A stretch of 64,000 nucleotides of DNA from CAVOKN01 sp963696505 (GTDB taxonomy: Bacteria; Pseudomonadota; Gammaproteobacteria; Burkholderiales; Rhodocyclaceae): NCBI GenBank assembly GCA_963696505.1, contig CAVOKN010000006.1, positions 186,001 to 250,000 of the forward strand, in the 5' to 3' direction. Each line of letters opens with the position of its first letter. Position 1 is the first letter of the stretch. The translations under genes were made by a program, and so were the position numbers. Below are positions 32,878-41,366 of the stretch, piece after piece. Below the pieces are notes generated by a model. It made no database searches. It had not been told where the DNA came from and saw only the letters and a list, made by a program, of their open reading frames with translations.

Positions 32878-33065
32878 GATGTTGCGCTCCCAGTGAAGTA
32901 GTCCCGCGCATCCGCGTCCCGCTGGCATTGCTCGATCACTTCGGCAATGGTCGGCGGATCGGTTTCCTCGATCCCGGCCAGCCATGCCTGGACTGCCGAC
33001 TGCTGTTCGGCGGTCAGGGGCGCCGACGGGGGCGGAGCGGCTGTAGCCAGTATCCGGCCCGGCAT
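32874..33065 (-). CDS. Small protein, possibly the tail of a truncated gene
   Basis: 63 residues: LTAEQQSAVQAWLAGIEETD, PPTIAEVIEQCQRDADARDY and FTGSATS. The acidic, helical pattern resembles the C-termini of small plasmid or integrative-element proteins. It overlaps the SSB-like start by four bases, so it is upstream in the same operon. No strong ribosome site precedes ATG 33065, and the original N-terminus may be lost. Function unknown. Confidence 0.5.
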   Translation of the reverse strand: MPGRILATAAPPPSAPLTAEQQSAVQAWLAGIEETDPPTIAEVIEQCQRDADARDYFTGSATS

Positions 33066-33173
33066 CGCGTGCCGGGGCTGCTGCGCGGGCTGCTTGTATG
33101 CTTATTCTGGCCGTGCCGCGTTAAGGGTTCTTACCGTCTGCCCCGAAGACGGAGCATCCGAGGAGGGATCGAT

Positions 33174-33881
33174 ATGAAGCCGTTTGCCAAGAGATCCCTC
33201 GCGCTCGCCACGGCCGGCGTGCTGCTCCTCCAGGGCTGCGCCACGCAGCAGCCTCCGCCGCCGACGCTTCCCGATCTGTCCCAGCTGGACAAGATGATGA
33301 AGGGCGGGGAGTGCAACCCGGCGACGGCGGCGCTGATCGGTGCCGCCCTCGGGGCCATGATCGCGGACGACAACCGCACCAAGGGCGCGGCCATCGGAGC
33401 GGGCCTCGGGGCGCTGGCCTGCTACATCATCAACGCCCAGTCGAAGCAGACGCGCCCGCCGGCGGAGGTGGAGGGGCAGTACCGCGCCGAGAACCAGGGG
33501 ACGCTACCGGCGCAGCCGCTGGTCACCGCCTACGACACGGCGTTCAACGCTGGGGGCGGCGTCAAGGCGGGGCAGGAGGCGCGGGTGGTGTCGAGCATCA
33601 CCCTGGTCTCTGGCTCCACGGACCCGGTGCGCGAGGTGGTGGAGGTGCTGGAGGTGTTCGAGTCCGGCGATCCGGCCAAGGTGCTGCTGCGCGCGGAGAA
33701 GAAGGCCGACCCGGGCATGCTCACCGGCGGCATCCAGAACAGCTTCAGCATCCGCCTGCCCGAAGGCCTCGCCGCCGGAAGCTATCCCGCCCGCACCGTG
33801 CTTTACGTGAACGGCAAGCTGGTGGGGGAGAACCGCGGCGCGCTGCGGGTGCTCGGCACGGGCCGCATCGGGCAGATGTGA
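33174..33881 (+). CDS. Glycine-zipper lipoprotein
   Basis: 235 residues from ATG 33174 behind GAGGAGG. Lipoprotein signal with lipobox LLLQGC (Cys about 22). A glycine-zipper segment follows at about 50-85 (ALIGAALGAMIADD, AAIGAGLGALACYII), as in outer-membrane-associated Rick_17kDa-type proteins. The C-terminal half (VVSSITLVSGSTDPVREVVE, FSIRLPEGLAAGSYPARTVL) looks like a beta-sandwich. Probably attached to the outer membrane; role unknown. It is the first gene to the right of the mobile region with normal composition. Confidence 0.85.
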   Translation: MKPFAKRSLALATAGVLLLQGCATQQPPPPTLPDLSQLDKMMKGGECNPATAALIGAALGAMIADDNRTKGAAIGAGLGALACYIINAQSKQTRPPAEVEGQYRAENQGTLPAQPLVTAYDTAFNAGGGVKAGQEARVVSSITLVSGSTDPVREVVEVLEVFESGDPAKVLLRAEKKADPGMLTGGIQNSFSIRLPEGLAAGSYPARTVLYVNGKLVGENRGALRVLGTGRIGQM

Positions 33882-33930
33882 GGCGCGCCCGCGACCACCG
33901 CCCACGCTTCCTCCTGGATACAGAGCGATC

Positions 33931-34230
33931 ATGGCTCTGAGCGGTCGGGTGCTGCCAACCGTGACCGCGCTGTTGGTGCTGGCCGGTTGCGCCGCCCCAT
34001 CTCGAATGGGCTCAGGCTCGTCTTGGTCGATTAGCAGGCGGACAAAAAGCGGACATGGCGGACACAACGGAAGCGGACAGACGGACAACACTCACGCGTT
34101 ACATGGCTTTCTCGGCGCCATCAGAGGAAGACGCCGAGAATCGGGTCCGAAACAGGAGCCGGATTTCCAGGGGAAGCAGATTCGCCATTGGTCGGTGATG
34201 ACGCCCTGCCGGGTGAGGATGCTGACGTAA
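33931..34230 (+). pseudogene. Lipoprotein gene start, truncated
   Basis: Begins MALSGRVLPTVTALLVLAGC AAPSRMGSGSS, a clear lipoprotein signal with lipobox LAGC. After about residue 33 it turns into Arg/Gly/His-rich sequence without protein character (repeated GCGGACA at 34038-34080) and stops at 34230. It lies 49 bases after the glycine-zipper lipoprotein gene and may have been its operon partner. Likely a 5' remnant. Confidence 0.45.
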
Positions 34231-34297
34231 GGCAGGTCAGATCGGAACAACCCGATTGCTGCCGAACGACAGGCCCCTTGGCAGCTTGGTCAGCGTC

Positions 34298-34924
34298 CTA
34301 GCCCCTGGACCGGCGCTGCGCCTCGCCGGGTTGCGGCGACTGACTTTCGGGACCGCCACTGCGCGCGGAAAGCTCCGGCCAGGCCATGCGCATGTAGTAG
34401 CCCATCGACCAGAGGGTGAGCAGCGCGGCGAGCCAGATCAGCCAGGTGCCGACGCGCTGCATGTCCAGACCGAGCAGGCTGCCGTGGAACAGCAGCATGG
34501 GGATCGACACCATCTGGGCGATAGTCTTGACCTTGCCGATCAGCGAAACGGCCACGCTCCTCGCCGCGCCCATGTGGGCCATCCATTCACGCAACGCGGA
34601 GATGGTGATCTCGCGGCCGATGATGATGATGGCGAGGAGGGCGTCGAGCCGGCCGAGCTGCATCAGGATCAGCAGCGCGGCGGCGACCATCAGCTTGTCC
34701 GCCACCGGATCGAGGAAGGCGCCGAAGGCCGACGTCTGACCCAGGACGCGGGCGAGGTAGCCATCGAACCAGTCGGTGACAGCCGCCGCGATGAAAATGC
34801 CGGTGGCAATAAGGTTCTGCTCCGCCGGCGTCAGCCAGTCGTGGGGCGCGTAGAAGACACCGACGAAGATCGGGATCAGCAGGATGCGCGCCCAGGTCAG
34901 GGTGTTGGGGACGTTGAAGATCAT
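34298..34924 (-). CDS. pgsA: CDP-diacylglycerol--glycerol-3-phosphate 3-phosphatidyltransferase
   Basis: Inner-membrane enzyme of 208 residues that makes phosphatidylglycerophosphate, the precursor of phosphatidylglycerol and cardiolipin. The CDP-alcohol phosphotransferase signature is complete: DGYLARVLGQTSAFGAFLDP with VAD following. It starts MIFNVPNTLTWARILLIPIF, as in other PgsA proteins, and has about five membrane segments. Transcribed after uvrC with a gap of 130 bases, the common uvrC-pgsA pairing. The tail after residue 185 is polar and non-conserved. Confidence 0.95.
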   Translation of the reverse strand: MIFNVPNTLTWARILLIPIFVGVFYAPHDWLTPAEQNLIATGIFIAAAVTDWFDGYLARVLGQTSAFGAFLDPVADKLMVAAALLILMQLGRLDALLAIIIIGREITISALREWMAHMGAARSVAVSLIGKVKTIAQMVSIPMLLFHGSLLGLDMQRVGTWLIWLAALLTLWSMGYYMRMAWPELSARSGGPESQSPQPGEAQRRSRG

Positions 34925-35054
34925 CGCAGCCTATCGAAGATCACGAAGATAGCCGACAGCAATTTTCGTCACGACGCTCCCGACTCCCCTGCTTGGGAGT
35001 GGGCTTTGGGGTAAGGGGCCGTGCTTTTCCGGCTGACATAGATGCATGCGATGC

Positions 35055-36842
35055 TCAGCAGTGCAGCCGGGCGTGGATCTGCTCCGCCAGCTTGCGGCTG
35101 ATCCCCTGCACCCGGCAAAGGTCTTCGACGGTCGCAGCCAGCACTCCCTGCAGGCCGCCGAACTGGGCCAGCAGCCGCTTGCGCCGCGCCGGTCCTATCC
35201 CGGCAACACCCTCCAGGGTCGATACGCGCCGCGTCTTGGCGCGCCGCGCGCGGTGGCCGGCGACGGCGAAGCGGTGCGCCTCGTCGCGGATCTCCTGCAC
35301 CAGCAGCAGCCCCGGATGCTCCGTGCCCAAGGCAAGCGCCTTGCGCCCGTCGGTGAACACGAGCTGCTCCAGGCCCGGCTTGCGCGCCTCGCCCTTCGCC
35401 ACGCCCACCATCGCCAGATCCTCCAGGCCGAGTTCGATCAGCACGTCCCGCGCAACACCCAGTTGTCCCTTGCCGCCGTCGACCAGGATCAGGTCCGGCC
35501 GCCTCCCCTCCCCCGCCGCCACCTTCGAATAGCGCCGCGTCAGCACCTGGCGCATCGCTGCGTAGTCGTCGCCGGGGGTGATTCCCGTGACATTGTAGCG
35601 GCGATATTCGCCCTTCAGCATGCGCCCCTCGGCGAACACGACGCAGGAAGCGACCGTCGCCTCGCCGCCGGTGTGGCTGATGTCGAAGCATTCGATGCGG
35701 CCCGGCGGCTCGGGAAGATCCAGCGCCGCCGCCAGCGCCTCGACGCGGTCGCCAGTACGGGAGATTTCGGCGAAGCGGGCGCGGATCGCCAGTAGGGCGT
35801 TGTCACGGGCCATCGCCACCCACATGCGCTCCATCTCGTTGCGCGGCGTCGCCAGGACGTAGCGCCCTGCCCCGGCATCGTCCGTATCTGCCATGCCCCC
35901 GGCATCGACGACGACGCGCGGCGGCGGCGCATGCTCGGCGTAGTGCTGGTCGAGGAAGGCAGCCAGCGCCTCGCCCGGGGTGCAATCGAGAGCGTTGCGC
36001 GGAAACAGGTGGTGGTCGCCGAGGTGGCGCCCGCCCCGCACCATGGCGAGGTTGACGCACACCACGCCGCGCTCGGCGGCCGCCACGACGATGTCCTCGT
36101 CCTCCTCGCCGGCGCTCTCCACGAACTGACGCTGCAGCACCTTCTGCAGCGAGCGCACCTGGTCGCGGTAGGCGGCGGCCTGCTCGAAGGCGAGCGCCTC
36201 CGAGGCGGCGTGCATCTTCCCGGTCAGCCGCTCCACCACCTCGCCGTGGCGACCCTTGAGGAAGAGCTGAGCCAGCTTGACGTCGGCGGCGTAGGCCTCG
36301 TCCGACACCAGCCGCACGCAGGGCGCGCTGCAGCGCCGGATCTGGTGCAGCAGGCAGGGCCGGGAGCGATTCTGGAACACCGAGTTCTCGCAGGTGCGCA
36401 GCAGGAACACCTTCTGGATGAGCTGGATGCTCTCGCGCACCGCCCATGCCGACGGGAAGGGGCCGAAATACTGCGCGGCCTTGTCGAAGACGCCGCGATG
36501 GAAGCCCAGGCGCGGGAATGCGTCGCCGCTCAGCACGATGTAGGGATAGGACTTGTCGTCGCGGAACAGGATGTTGAAGCGCGGCTGCAGGCTCTTGATG
36601 AGGTTGTTTTCCAGCAGCAGCGCCTCGGCCTCGGAGCGGGTGGCGGTGGTCTCCACCGCCGCGATCTGCCCCACCATGAGCTGGATGCGCGGGCTCGACT
36701 GGGTGCGCTGGAAGTAGGACGACACCCGCTTCTTCAGGTTCTTGGCCTTGCCGACGTAGAGCACCTCCGACGCCGCTCCGAGCATGCGATAGACGCCGGG
36801 CGCCTCGGGCAGGCTGGTGATGAGCGCGGCGCTATCGAACAT
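35055..36842 (-). CDS. uvrC: Excinuclease ABC subunit C
   Basis: 595 residues, full length. The N-terminal GIY-YIG nuclease (APGVYRMLG, VLYVGKAKNLKKRVSSYF) makes the 3' incision. The UVR domain (HAASEALAFEQAAAYRDQVR) contacts UvrB. The RNase H-like C-terminal nuclease (LILVDGGKGQLGVARDVL) makes the 5' incision. Two helix-hairpin-helix motifs end the protein (LEGVAGIGPARRKRLLAQFG, VQGISRKLAEQIHARLHC). Its start overlaps the uracil-DNA glycosylase stop by 11 bases, linking two repair genes. Confidence 0.97.
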   Translation of the reverse strand: MFDSAALITSLPEAPGVYRMLGAASEVLYVGKAKNLKKRVSSYFQRTQSSPRIQLMVGQIAAVETTATRSEAEALLLENNLIKSLQPRFNILFRDDKSYPYIVLSGDAFPRLGFHRGVFDKAAQYFGPFPSAWAVRESIQLIQKVFLLRTCENSVFQNRSRPCLLHQIRRCSAPCVRLVSDEAYAADVKLAQLFLKGRHGEVVERLTGKMHAASEALAFEQAAAYRDQVRSLQKVLQRQFVESAGEEDEDIVVAAAERGVVCVNLAMVRGGRHLGDHHLFPRNALDCTPGEALAAFLDQHYAEHAPPPRVVVDAGGMADTDDAGAGRYVLATPRNEMERMWVAMARDNALLAIRARFAEISRTGDRVEALAAALDLPEPPGRIECFDISHTGGEATVASCVVFAEGRMLKGEYRRYNVTGITPGDDYAAMRQVLTRRYSKVAAGEGRRPDLILVDGGKGQLGVARDVLIELGLEDLAMVGVAKGEARKPGLEQLVFTDGRKALALGTEHPGLLLVQEIRDEAHRFAVAGHRARRAKTRRVSTLEGVAGIGPARRKRLLAQFGGLQGVLAATVEDLCRVQGISRKLAEQIHARLHC

Positions 36843-37494
36843 GCGGCCCTACGCCGTCGAGTTCGGTCCGAATCCGGGCAAACACCTCCGCGAAGGCTGA
36901 GGGTGTCAGCCGCCGCGTCTGGGTGTTGTAGCGCGAACAGTGGTAGCTGTCGTAGAGAACGCGACCGCCCGGCAGTTCGTGCCGCGCGCCGTGGCGGAAG
37001 CAATAGGCTGCCGGCCGTTCGCCCAGCGCCGTCAGGGCAGCGCGATGGGCCACCGCGCCCAGCGCCAGGATCACCCGCACCAAAGTCAGCGCCTGCAACT
37101 CGGCGGCAAGGTGGTGGTTGCAGTCGCGGATCTCCGCCGGCGTCGGCGCGTTCTGTGGCGGCACGCACTTCACGGCGTTGCTGATGCGGCAGTCGAGCAG
37201 TTCGAGGCCGTCGTCCGCCGACGCCGAGACGGGAGCGCTGGCGAAGCCGTAGCGGTGCAGCGTTTGGTAGAGCAGGATGCCCGCATGGTCGCCGGTGAAC
37301 GGGCGACCGCTGCGGTTGGCGCCGTGCAAGCCGGGGGCCAGACCGACGATCAGCAGCCGCGCCGCCGCGGCGCCGAAGGCCGGTACCGGGCGCGCGTGGT
37401 AGTCCGGCCAGCGCACCCGAATGTCATCGAGATAGGCGGCCAGCCGCGGACAGGTGCGGCAGGCGAGGAGCCCGGTGGTGAAGGCGTCTGCCAT
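36832..37494 (-). CDS. Family 5 uracil-DNA glycosylase (UdgB-like)
   Basis: 220 residues. Motif 1 is GLAPGLHGANRSGRPFTGD, which has no Asp or Asn in the usual catalytic position, as in family 5 (UdgB) enzymes. The C-terminal motif is YHCSRYNTQTRRLT, close to the HPSxxNxxTxRLT form, with Cys in place of Pro. Cys residues in ACRTCPRL and near CRISNAVKCVPP fit the family's Fe-S cluster. It removes uracil or hypoxanthine from DNA. Located between nagZ and uvrC; overlaps uvrC. Confidence 0.88.
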   Translation of the reverse strand: MADAFTTGLLACRTCPRLAAYLDDIRVRWPDYHARPVPAFGAAAARLLIVGLAPGLHGANRSGRPFTGDHAGILLYQTLHRYGFASAPVSASADDGLELLDCRISNAVKCVPPQNAPTPAEIRDCNHHLAAELQALTLVRVILALGAVAHRAALTALGERPAAYCFRHGARHELPGGRVLYDSYHCSRYNTQTRRLTPSAFAEVFARIRTELDGVGPHVR

Positions 37495-37509
37495 GCCGCG
37501 CGGGAGCGC

Positions 37510-38589
37510 TCAGGTGGAGGGCCGCATGCAGCCGTCGCCTATCACCTCCAGCCGGGGGATGGCGTCCATCGCCGCCAGGGCCTCGCGATAGGCGGGCTGC
37601 GCCTCCAGCGCCGCCCGATCCGGCGCGGCCTTGGCCGGCAGCAGCCGCGCCAGACGCCGCGCCGAAGCGGGGTCCACGTCCGGCTGCCAGTGGTCGAGCA
37701 GATCGCGCGCCGCCTCCTGGGCGTTACATACCAATGCCATGTCACAGCCGGCTGCGATCGCCGCCTGGGCACGCTCGACGATGCCACCGGCAACGCTCGC
37801 GCCTTCCATCGACAGGTCGTCGCTGAACACCACGCCATCGAAGCCCAGCCGCTGTCGCAGCACCACCTGCAACCATGAGCGCGAAAAGCCCGCCGGCTGC
37901 TGCGCGTCCACCTTGTCGAAGATGATGTGGGCCGGCATCACGCCGCCCAGCCTGGTCAACAGCAGTTGATAGGGCAGCATGTCGTCGCCGGCGATCTCCT
38001 GGTAGCTGCGGTCGTCCACCGGAATCGCCACGTGGGAGTCGGCGCTGACGAAGCCGTGGCCGGGGAAATGCTTGCCGACGCCGGACATGCCGGCCGTGCC
38101 CAACCCTTCGATCAGCGCGCCGGCTAGCTGCGCCACGATCTTCGGATCGCGGTGGAAGGAGCGGTCGCCGATGACGTTGCTGGGCCCGTGGTCGAGGTCG
38201 AGCACCGGCGTGAAGCTCAGATCCACGCCCGCCGCCCGCAGCTCGGCCGCCAGCACGTAACCGGTGGCACGTGCGGCGCGCTGCGCGGCATTGACGTCGG
38301 CATCGGCCATCAGGCCGAGGGCGCGCATCGGCGGCAGGCGCGTGAAGCCCGCGCGGAAGCGCTGCACCCGGCCGCCCTCGTGGTCGACGGCAATGAGCAC
38401 CGGAGTAGAACGCGCCACGCGGATGGCGGAAGTCAGCTCGACGAGCTGGGCGACGGATTCGAAGTTTCGGGTGAACAGGATCACGCCCCCCACCAGTGGG
38501 TGGCGCAGCATCTCCCTCTCGTCCTCGGCAAGCGACACACCGCGGAGGTCCATCATCACCGGCCCGAGGGCGGCTTTCATTGCGGGCAT
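37510..38589 (-). CDS. nagZ: Beta-N-acetylhexosaminidase NagZ
   Basis: Cytoplasmic glycoside hydrolase family 3 enzyme of 359 residues that removes GlcNAc from anhydro-muropeptides during wall recycling. Motifs: DHEGGRVQRF, the substrate-binding and acid/base loop GVGKHFPGHGFVSADSH, and the nucleophile Asp in FSDDLSMEGA. Single domain, as in Gram-negative NagZ. It follows acpS by 3 bases. ATG 38589 or 38580 could both serve as start. Confidence 0.96.
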   Translation of the reverse strand: MPAMKAALGPVMMDLRGVSLAEDEREMLRHPLVGGVILFTRNFESVAQLVELTSAIRVARSTPVLIAVDHEGGRVQRFRAGFTRLPPMRALGLMADADVNAAQRAARATGYVLAAELRAAGVDLSFTPVLDLDHGPSNVIGDRSFHRDPKIVAQLAGALIEGLGTAGMSGVGKHFPGHGFVSADSHVAIPVDDRSYQEIAGDDMLPYQLLLTRLGGVMPAHIIFDKVDAQQPAGFSRSWLQVVLRQRLGFDGVVFSDDLSMEGASVAGGIVERAQAAIAAGCDMALVCNAQEAARDLLDHWQPDVDPASARRLARLLPAKAAPDRAALEAQPAYREALAAMDAIPRLEVIGDGCMRPST

Positions 38590-38592
38590 GGG

Positions 38593-38973
38593 TCAAGGCT
38601 CCTGTTCGATGACAACGAAGGCGACGGCGAACTCCTGCTCGTCGCTGATGCTCACATGGGCGCGCAGCCGCTTCTCGCCCATCAGTTGTGCCAGCACGGG
38701 AGAAAACTCCAGCACGGGCTTGCCATGGGCATCGTGGCCGACGCCGACGCTGCGCAGCCCGACATGATCGCGGATGCCGGTGCCGAAGGCCTTGGCGAAC
38801 GCCTCCTTGGCGGCGAATCGCTTGGCGAGCAGGCGCTCGCGGCTCGCGCTGCGGACGAAGTCGGTTTGCTCCGTGGCGGTCAGAATGCGCTGAGCGAAAC
38901 GATCGCCGTGGCGCCGGTAAATGCCCGCCATGCGGGCGACGGCGCAGATGTCGGTGCCTATGCCGAAGATCAT
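38593..38973 (-). CDS. acpS: Holo-[acyl-carrier-protein] synthase
   Basis: 126 residues. Transfers 4'-phosphopantetheine from CoA to the Ser of ACP (acpP is at 54.7 kb in this window). Motifs: IFGIGTDICAVARM with the Mg-binding Asp, and RFAAKEAFAKAFGTGI with the conserved KE. It starts at ATG 38973, overlapping the pdxJ stop (ATGA), the normal pdxJ-acpS arrangement. Full length for the trimeric AcpS type. Confidence 0.96.
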   Translation of the reverse strand: MIFGIGTDICAVARMAGIYRRHGDRFAQRILTATEQTDFVRSASRERLLAKRFAAKEAFAKAFGTGIRDHVGLRSVGVGHDAHGKPVLEFSPVLAQLMGEKRLRAHVSISDEQEFAVAFVVIEQEP

Positions 38974-39728
38974 CGATCGCCGGTGCAGGCCGCTTCGCGC
39001 ATCAGGCGTTTCATCTCCCGCACTGCCTCGCGCATGCCGACAAAGACGGCGCGGCTGACGATGGCGTGGCCGATGTGCAGCTCGCGCACGCCGGGCAGCG
39101 CCGCCACCGGCTGCACGTTGAAATAGTTGAGAGCGTGGCCGGCGTTGAAGCGCATGTCGAGGCCGCGGATCGCCTCGCCGGCTGCGCGGATCTTTTCCAG
39201 CTCGACCCGAACCGCACTGCTTTGCGCGTCGCGGCCGCGGGCATAGAAGGCGTGGGCGTAGGGGCCGGTATGCACTTCGCACACCCGCGCGCCGATCCGC
39301 GCCGCCGCCTCCACCTGCGGCAGCTCGGCGTCGATGAACACGCTGGTCATGATCCCGGCATCGGCGAGACGTGCCACCGCAGCGCGCAGACGGTCCTCCT
39401 GGCCAACGATGTCGAGCCCCCCTTCGGTGGTGATCTCCTCGCGCCCTTCCGGGACCAGCATCGCCATCTCGGGCTTCAGCGCGCAGGCAATGGCCACCAT
39501 CTCGCCGGTGGCGGCCATCTCCAGGTTGAGCTTGATGTGCGTGAGATCCCGCAGCCGCCGCACGTCGTCGTCCTGGATGTGGCGGCGATCCTCCCGCAGG
39601 TGCACCGTGATGCCGTCGGCGCCGCCGAGGTGGGCTTCCACCGCGGCCCACACCGGGTCCGGCTCATAGGTTCTGCGCGCCTGGCGCAGGGTGGCCACAT
39701 GGTCGATATTGACGCCCAGTTCGATCAC
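38970..39728 (-). CDS. pdxJ: Pyridoxine 5'-phosphate synthase
   Basis: 252 residues from GTG 39728, which is preceded by GAGGA; an upstream ATG would add a non-conserved segment overlapping recO. TIM-barrel enzyme that condenses 1-deoxyxylulose 5-phosphate with 3-amino-1-hydroxyacetone phosphate. Motifs: LGVNIDHVATLRQARRT, DGITVHLREDRRHIQDDDV and the C-terminal ELHIGHAIVSRAVFVGM. Between recO (10 bases upstream) and acpS (4-base overlap). Confidence 0.96.
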   Translation of the reverse strand: MIELGVNIDHVATLRQARRTYEPDPVWAAVEAHLGGADGITVHLREDRRHIQDDDVRRLRDLTHIKLNLEMAATGEMVAIACALKPEMAMLVPEGREEITTEGGLDIVGQEDRLRAAVARLADAGIMTSVFIDAELPQVEAAARIGARVCEVHTGPYAHAFYARGRDAQSSAVRVELEKIRAAGEAIRGLDMRFNAGHALNYFNVQPVAALPGVRELHIGHAIVSRAVFVGMREAVREMKRLMREAACTGDR

Positions 39729-39738
39729 AAGCTGTTCC

Positions 39739-40461
39739 TCACAATTCCTGAAGTTCGATGAATACCCGGCGCGAGTTGAGCGCCTGCCCGCCAAGCTGAT
39801 GGCCGATCAGCGCACGCATCAACAGCTTGCTGTGGAGCAGCGTTTCGGGGTCGCCGTAGTCGTCGCCGGCCATCGCCAGCAAAGCCCTGCCGGGAATCGC
39901 CAGTGCCGCCTGCGGCACCGCCGTCCGGGGCACCGGCCCCCGTTCGGGGAGGTAAGCATACATCCCCTCGGAACGGATCGCCTCGCCGCTGTCCACATCG
40001 TGGTCCAGGACAGGGGCGTAGCCGATCTCCCGAAGCAGGATCAGTTCGAATCGGCGCAAGGGCGCCGGACCGGCCTGCGCGGCAAGATCCGCCAGCGCGT
40101 GTCGGTAGGCGTCGAAGAGCAGGGGATGGGCGTCCTCGCGGGCCAGCAAGCGCAACAGCAATTCGTTGAGGTAATAGCCGGAGAGCAGCGCCCTGCCGAC
40201 GAGCAGCGGCTGGCCGCCGAGCCACTCCGCCTTGGCCAGGGTCGGCATCTCGCCCTGACCGAACCAGGCCAGCTCCAGCGGCTGGAATTCCATCAGCACG
40301 CCCCGCAACTGCGAGCGCGGACGACGCACCCCACGCGCCACCAGCGGCACACGACCGTGGCCGCGGCTGAAGATCTCGACGATGGAACTGGTTTCGCGAT
40401 AGGGCCAGGCGTGCAGCACGAAGGCCGGCTCGCCTTCGACCCGCCGCTTGTCGCCCGCCAT
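39739..40461 (-). CDS. recO: DNA repair protein RecO
   Basis: 240 residues from ATG 40461. N-terminal OB-fold (FVLHAWPYRETSSIVEIFSR, RVPLVARGVRRPRSQLRG) then a helical domain (RFELILLREIGYAPVLDHDV). The zinc-finger Cys residues of some RecO proteins are absent, as usual in this group. Loads RecA on SSB-coated gaps with RecR. Begins 5 bases after the era stop, consistent with the era-recO-pdxJ operon. Confidence 0.95.
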   Translation of the reverse strand: MAGDKRRVEGEPAFVLHAWPYRETSSIVEIFSRGHGRVPLVARGVRRPRSQLRGVLMEFQPLELAWFGQGEMPTLAKAEWLGGQPLLVGRALLSGYYLNELLLRLLAREDAHPLLFDAYRHALADLAAQAGPAPLRRFELILLREIGYAPVLDHDVDSGEAIRSEGMYAYLPERGPVPRTAVPQAALAIPGRALLAMAGDDYGDPETLLHSKLLMRALIGHQLGGQALNSRRVFIELQEL

Positions 40462-40466
40462 GGCCG

Positions 40467-41366
40467 CTACTGGTAGCCCAGGCTGCGCAGCGCCCGCTCG
40501 TCGTCGGCCCAGCCCCCGCGCACCTTGACCCAAACTTCGAGGAAGACCCGCCCGCCGAACAGCGACTCGAGGTCGCGGCGCGCATCCGAGGCGATTTCCT
40601 TGAGCAGCTCACCGCCGTGGCCGATGACGATCGCCTTGTGCGAGGAACGCTCGACGATGATGGCTGCATTGATCCGGCGCAGCCCGCCGCCCGGCCCGGC
40701 CTCCTCCTCGAAGCGCTCGATCTCCACGGTCAGGCCGTAGGGCAGCTCCTCGCCGAGGCGGCGGAACAGCTTCTCGCGGAGGAATTCGGCGGCCAGGAAG
40801 CGCTCGCTGCGGTCGGTGATCTCGTCCTCCTCGAAGAGCGGCGGCGCGACCGGCAGGTGGCTCACCACCAATTCCAGCAACGGCCCGACACCGACATCCT
40901 TCACGGCGCTGACGGGCACGATGGCGGCAAAGCCGTATTCACGGGAGAGTCGATCGATGAACGGCAGAAGTTCGTCCTTGCGTGCTAACTGGTCGATCTT
41001 GTTGATCGCCAGAACCACCGGCCGGTCCCTCGGCAGCAGCGGTAGCAGCGCACGGTCGGGCTCGCCGAAGCGCTGCGCCTCGACCACGAACACCACGACG
41101 TCCACCTCCGCCAGGGTCTGGGTGACGTTGCGCGTCATGACCCGGTTGAGCGCGTTGCGGTGGCGCGTCTGGTAGCCCGGGGTATCGACGAAGATCGCCT
41201 GGTGCGCGGTGCCCGTGACGATGCCGCGGATCGCGTGGCGCGTGGTCTGCGGCTTGGGCGAGGTGATGCTGAGCTTCTGCCCCACCAGGCGGTTGAGCAG
41301 CGAGGACTTGCCGACGCTGGGCCGGCCGACGATGGCAACGAAGCCGCAGCGGAATTCTTGCGTCAT
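40467..41366 (-). CDS. era: GTPase Era
   Basis: 299 residues. GTPase domain: G1 GRPSVGKSSL, switch I SPKPQTTRHA, G3 DTPGYQ, G4 NKIDQ, G5 PVSAVKD. C-terminal KH domain with VIGHGGELLKEIASDARRDL binds the 3' end of 16S rRNA. Needed for 30S assembly. ATG 41366 overlaps the rnc TGA (ATGA), so Era and RNase III are made together. Confidence 0.97.
   Translation of the reverse strand: MTQEFRCGFVAIVGRPSVGKSSLLNRLVGQKLSITSPKPQTTRHAIRGIVTGTAHQAIFVDTPGYQTRHRNALNRVMTRNVTQTLAEVDVVVFVVEAQRFGEPDRALLPLLPRDRPVVLAINKIDQLARKDELLPFIDRLSREYGFAAIVPVSAVKDVGVGPLLELVVSHLPVAPPLFEEDEITDRSERFLAAEFLREKLFRRLGEELPYGLTVEIERFEEEAGPGGGLRRINAAIIVERSSHKAIVIGHGGELLKEIASDARRDLESLFGGRVFLEVWVKVRGGWADDERALRSLGYQ

Noticed and set aside
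32417..32896. Plus-strand frame of 159 codons opposite the SSB-like gene
   Set aside because: Composition is that of an antisense frame; the minus-strand genes show overlapping ATGA/GTGA joins and OB-fold sequence.
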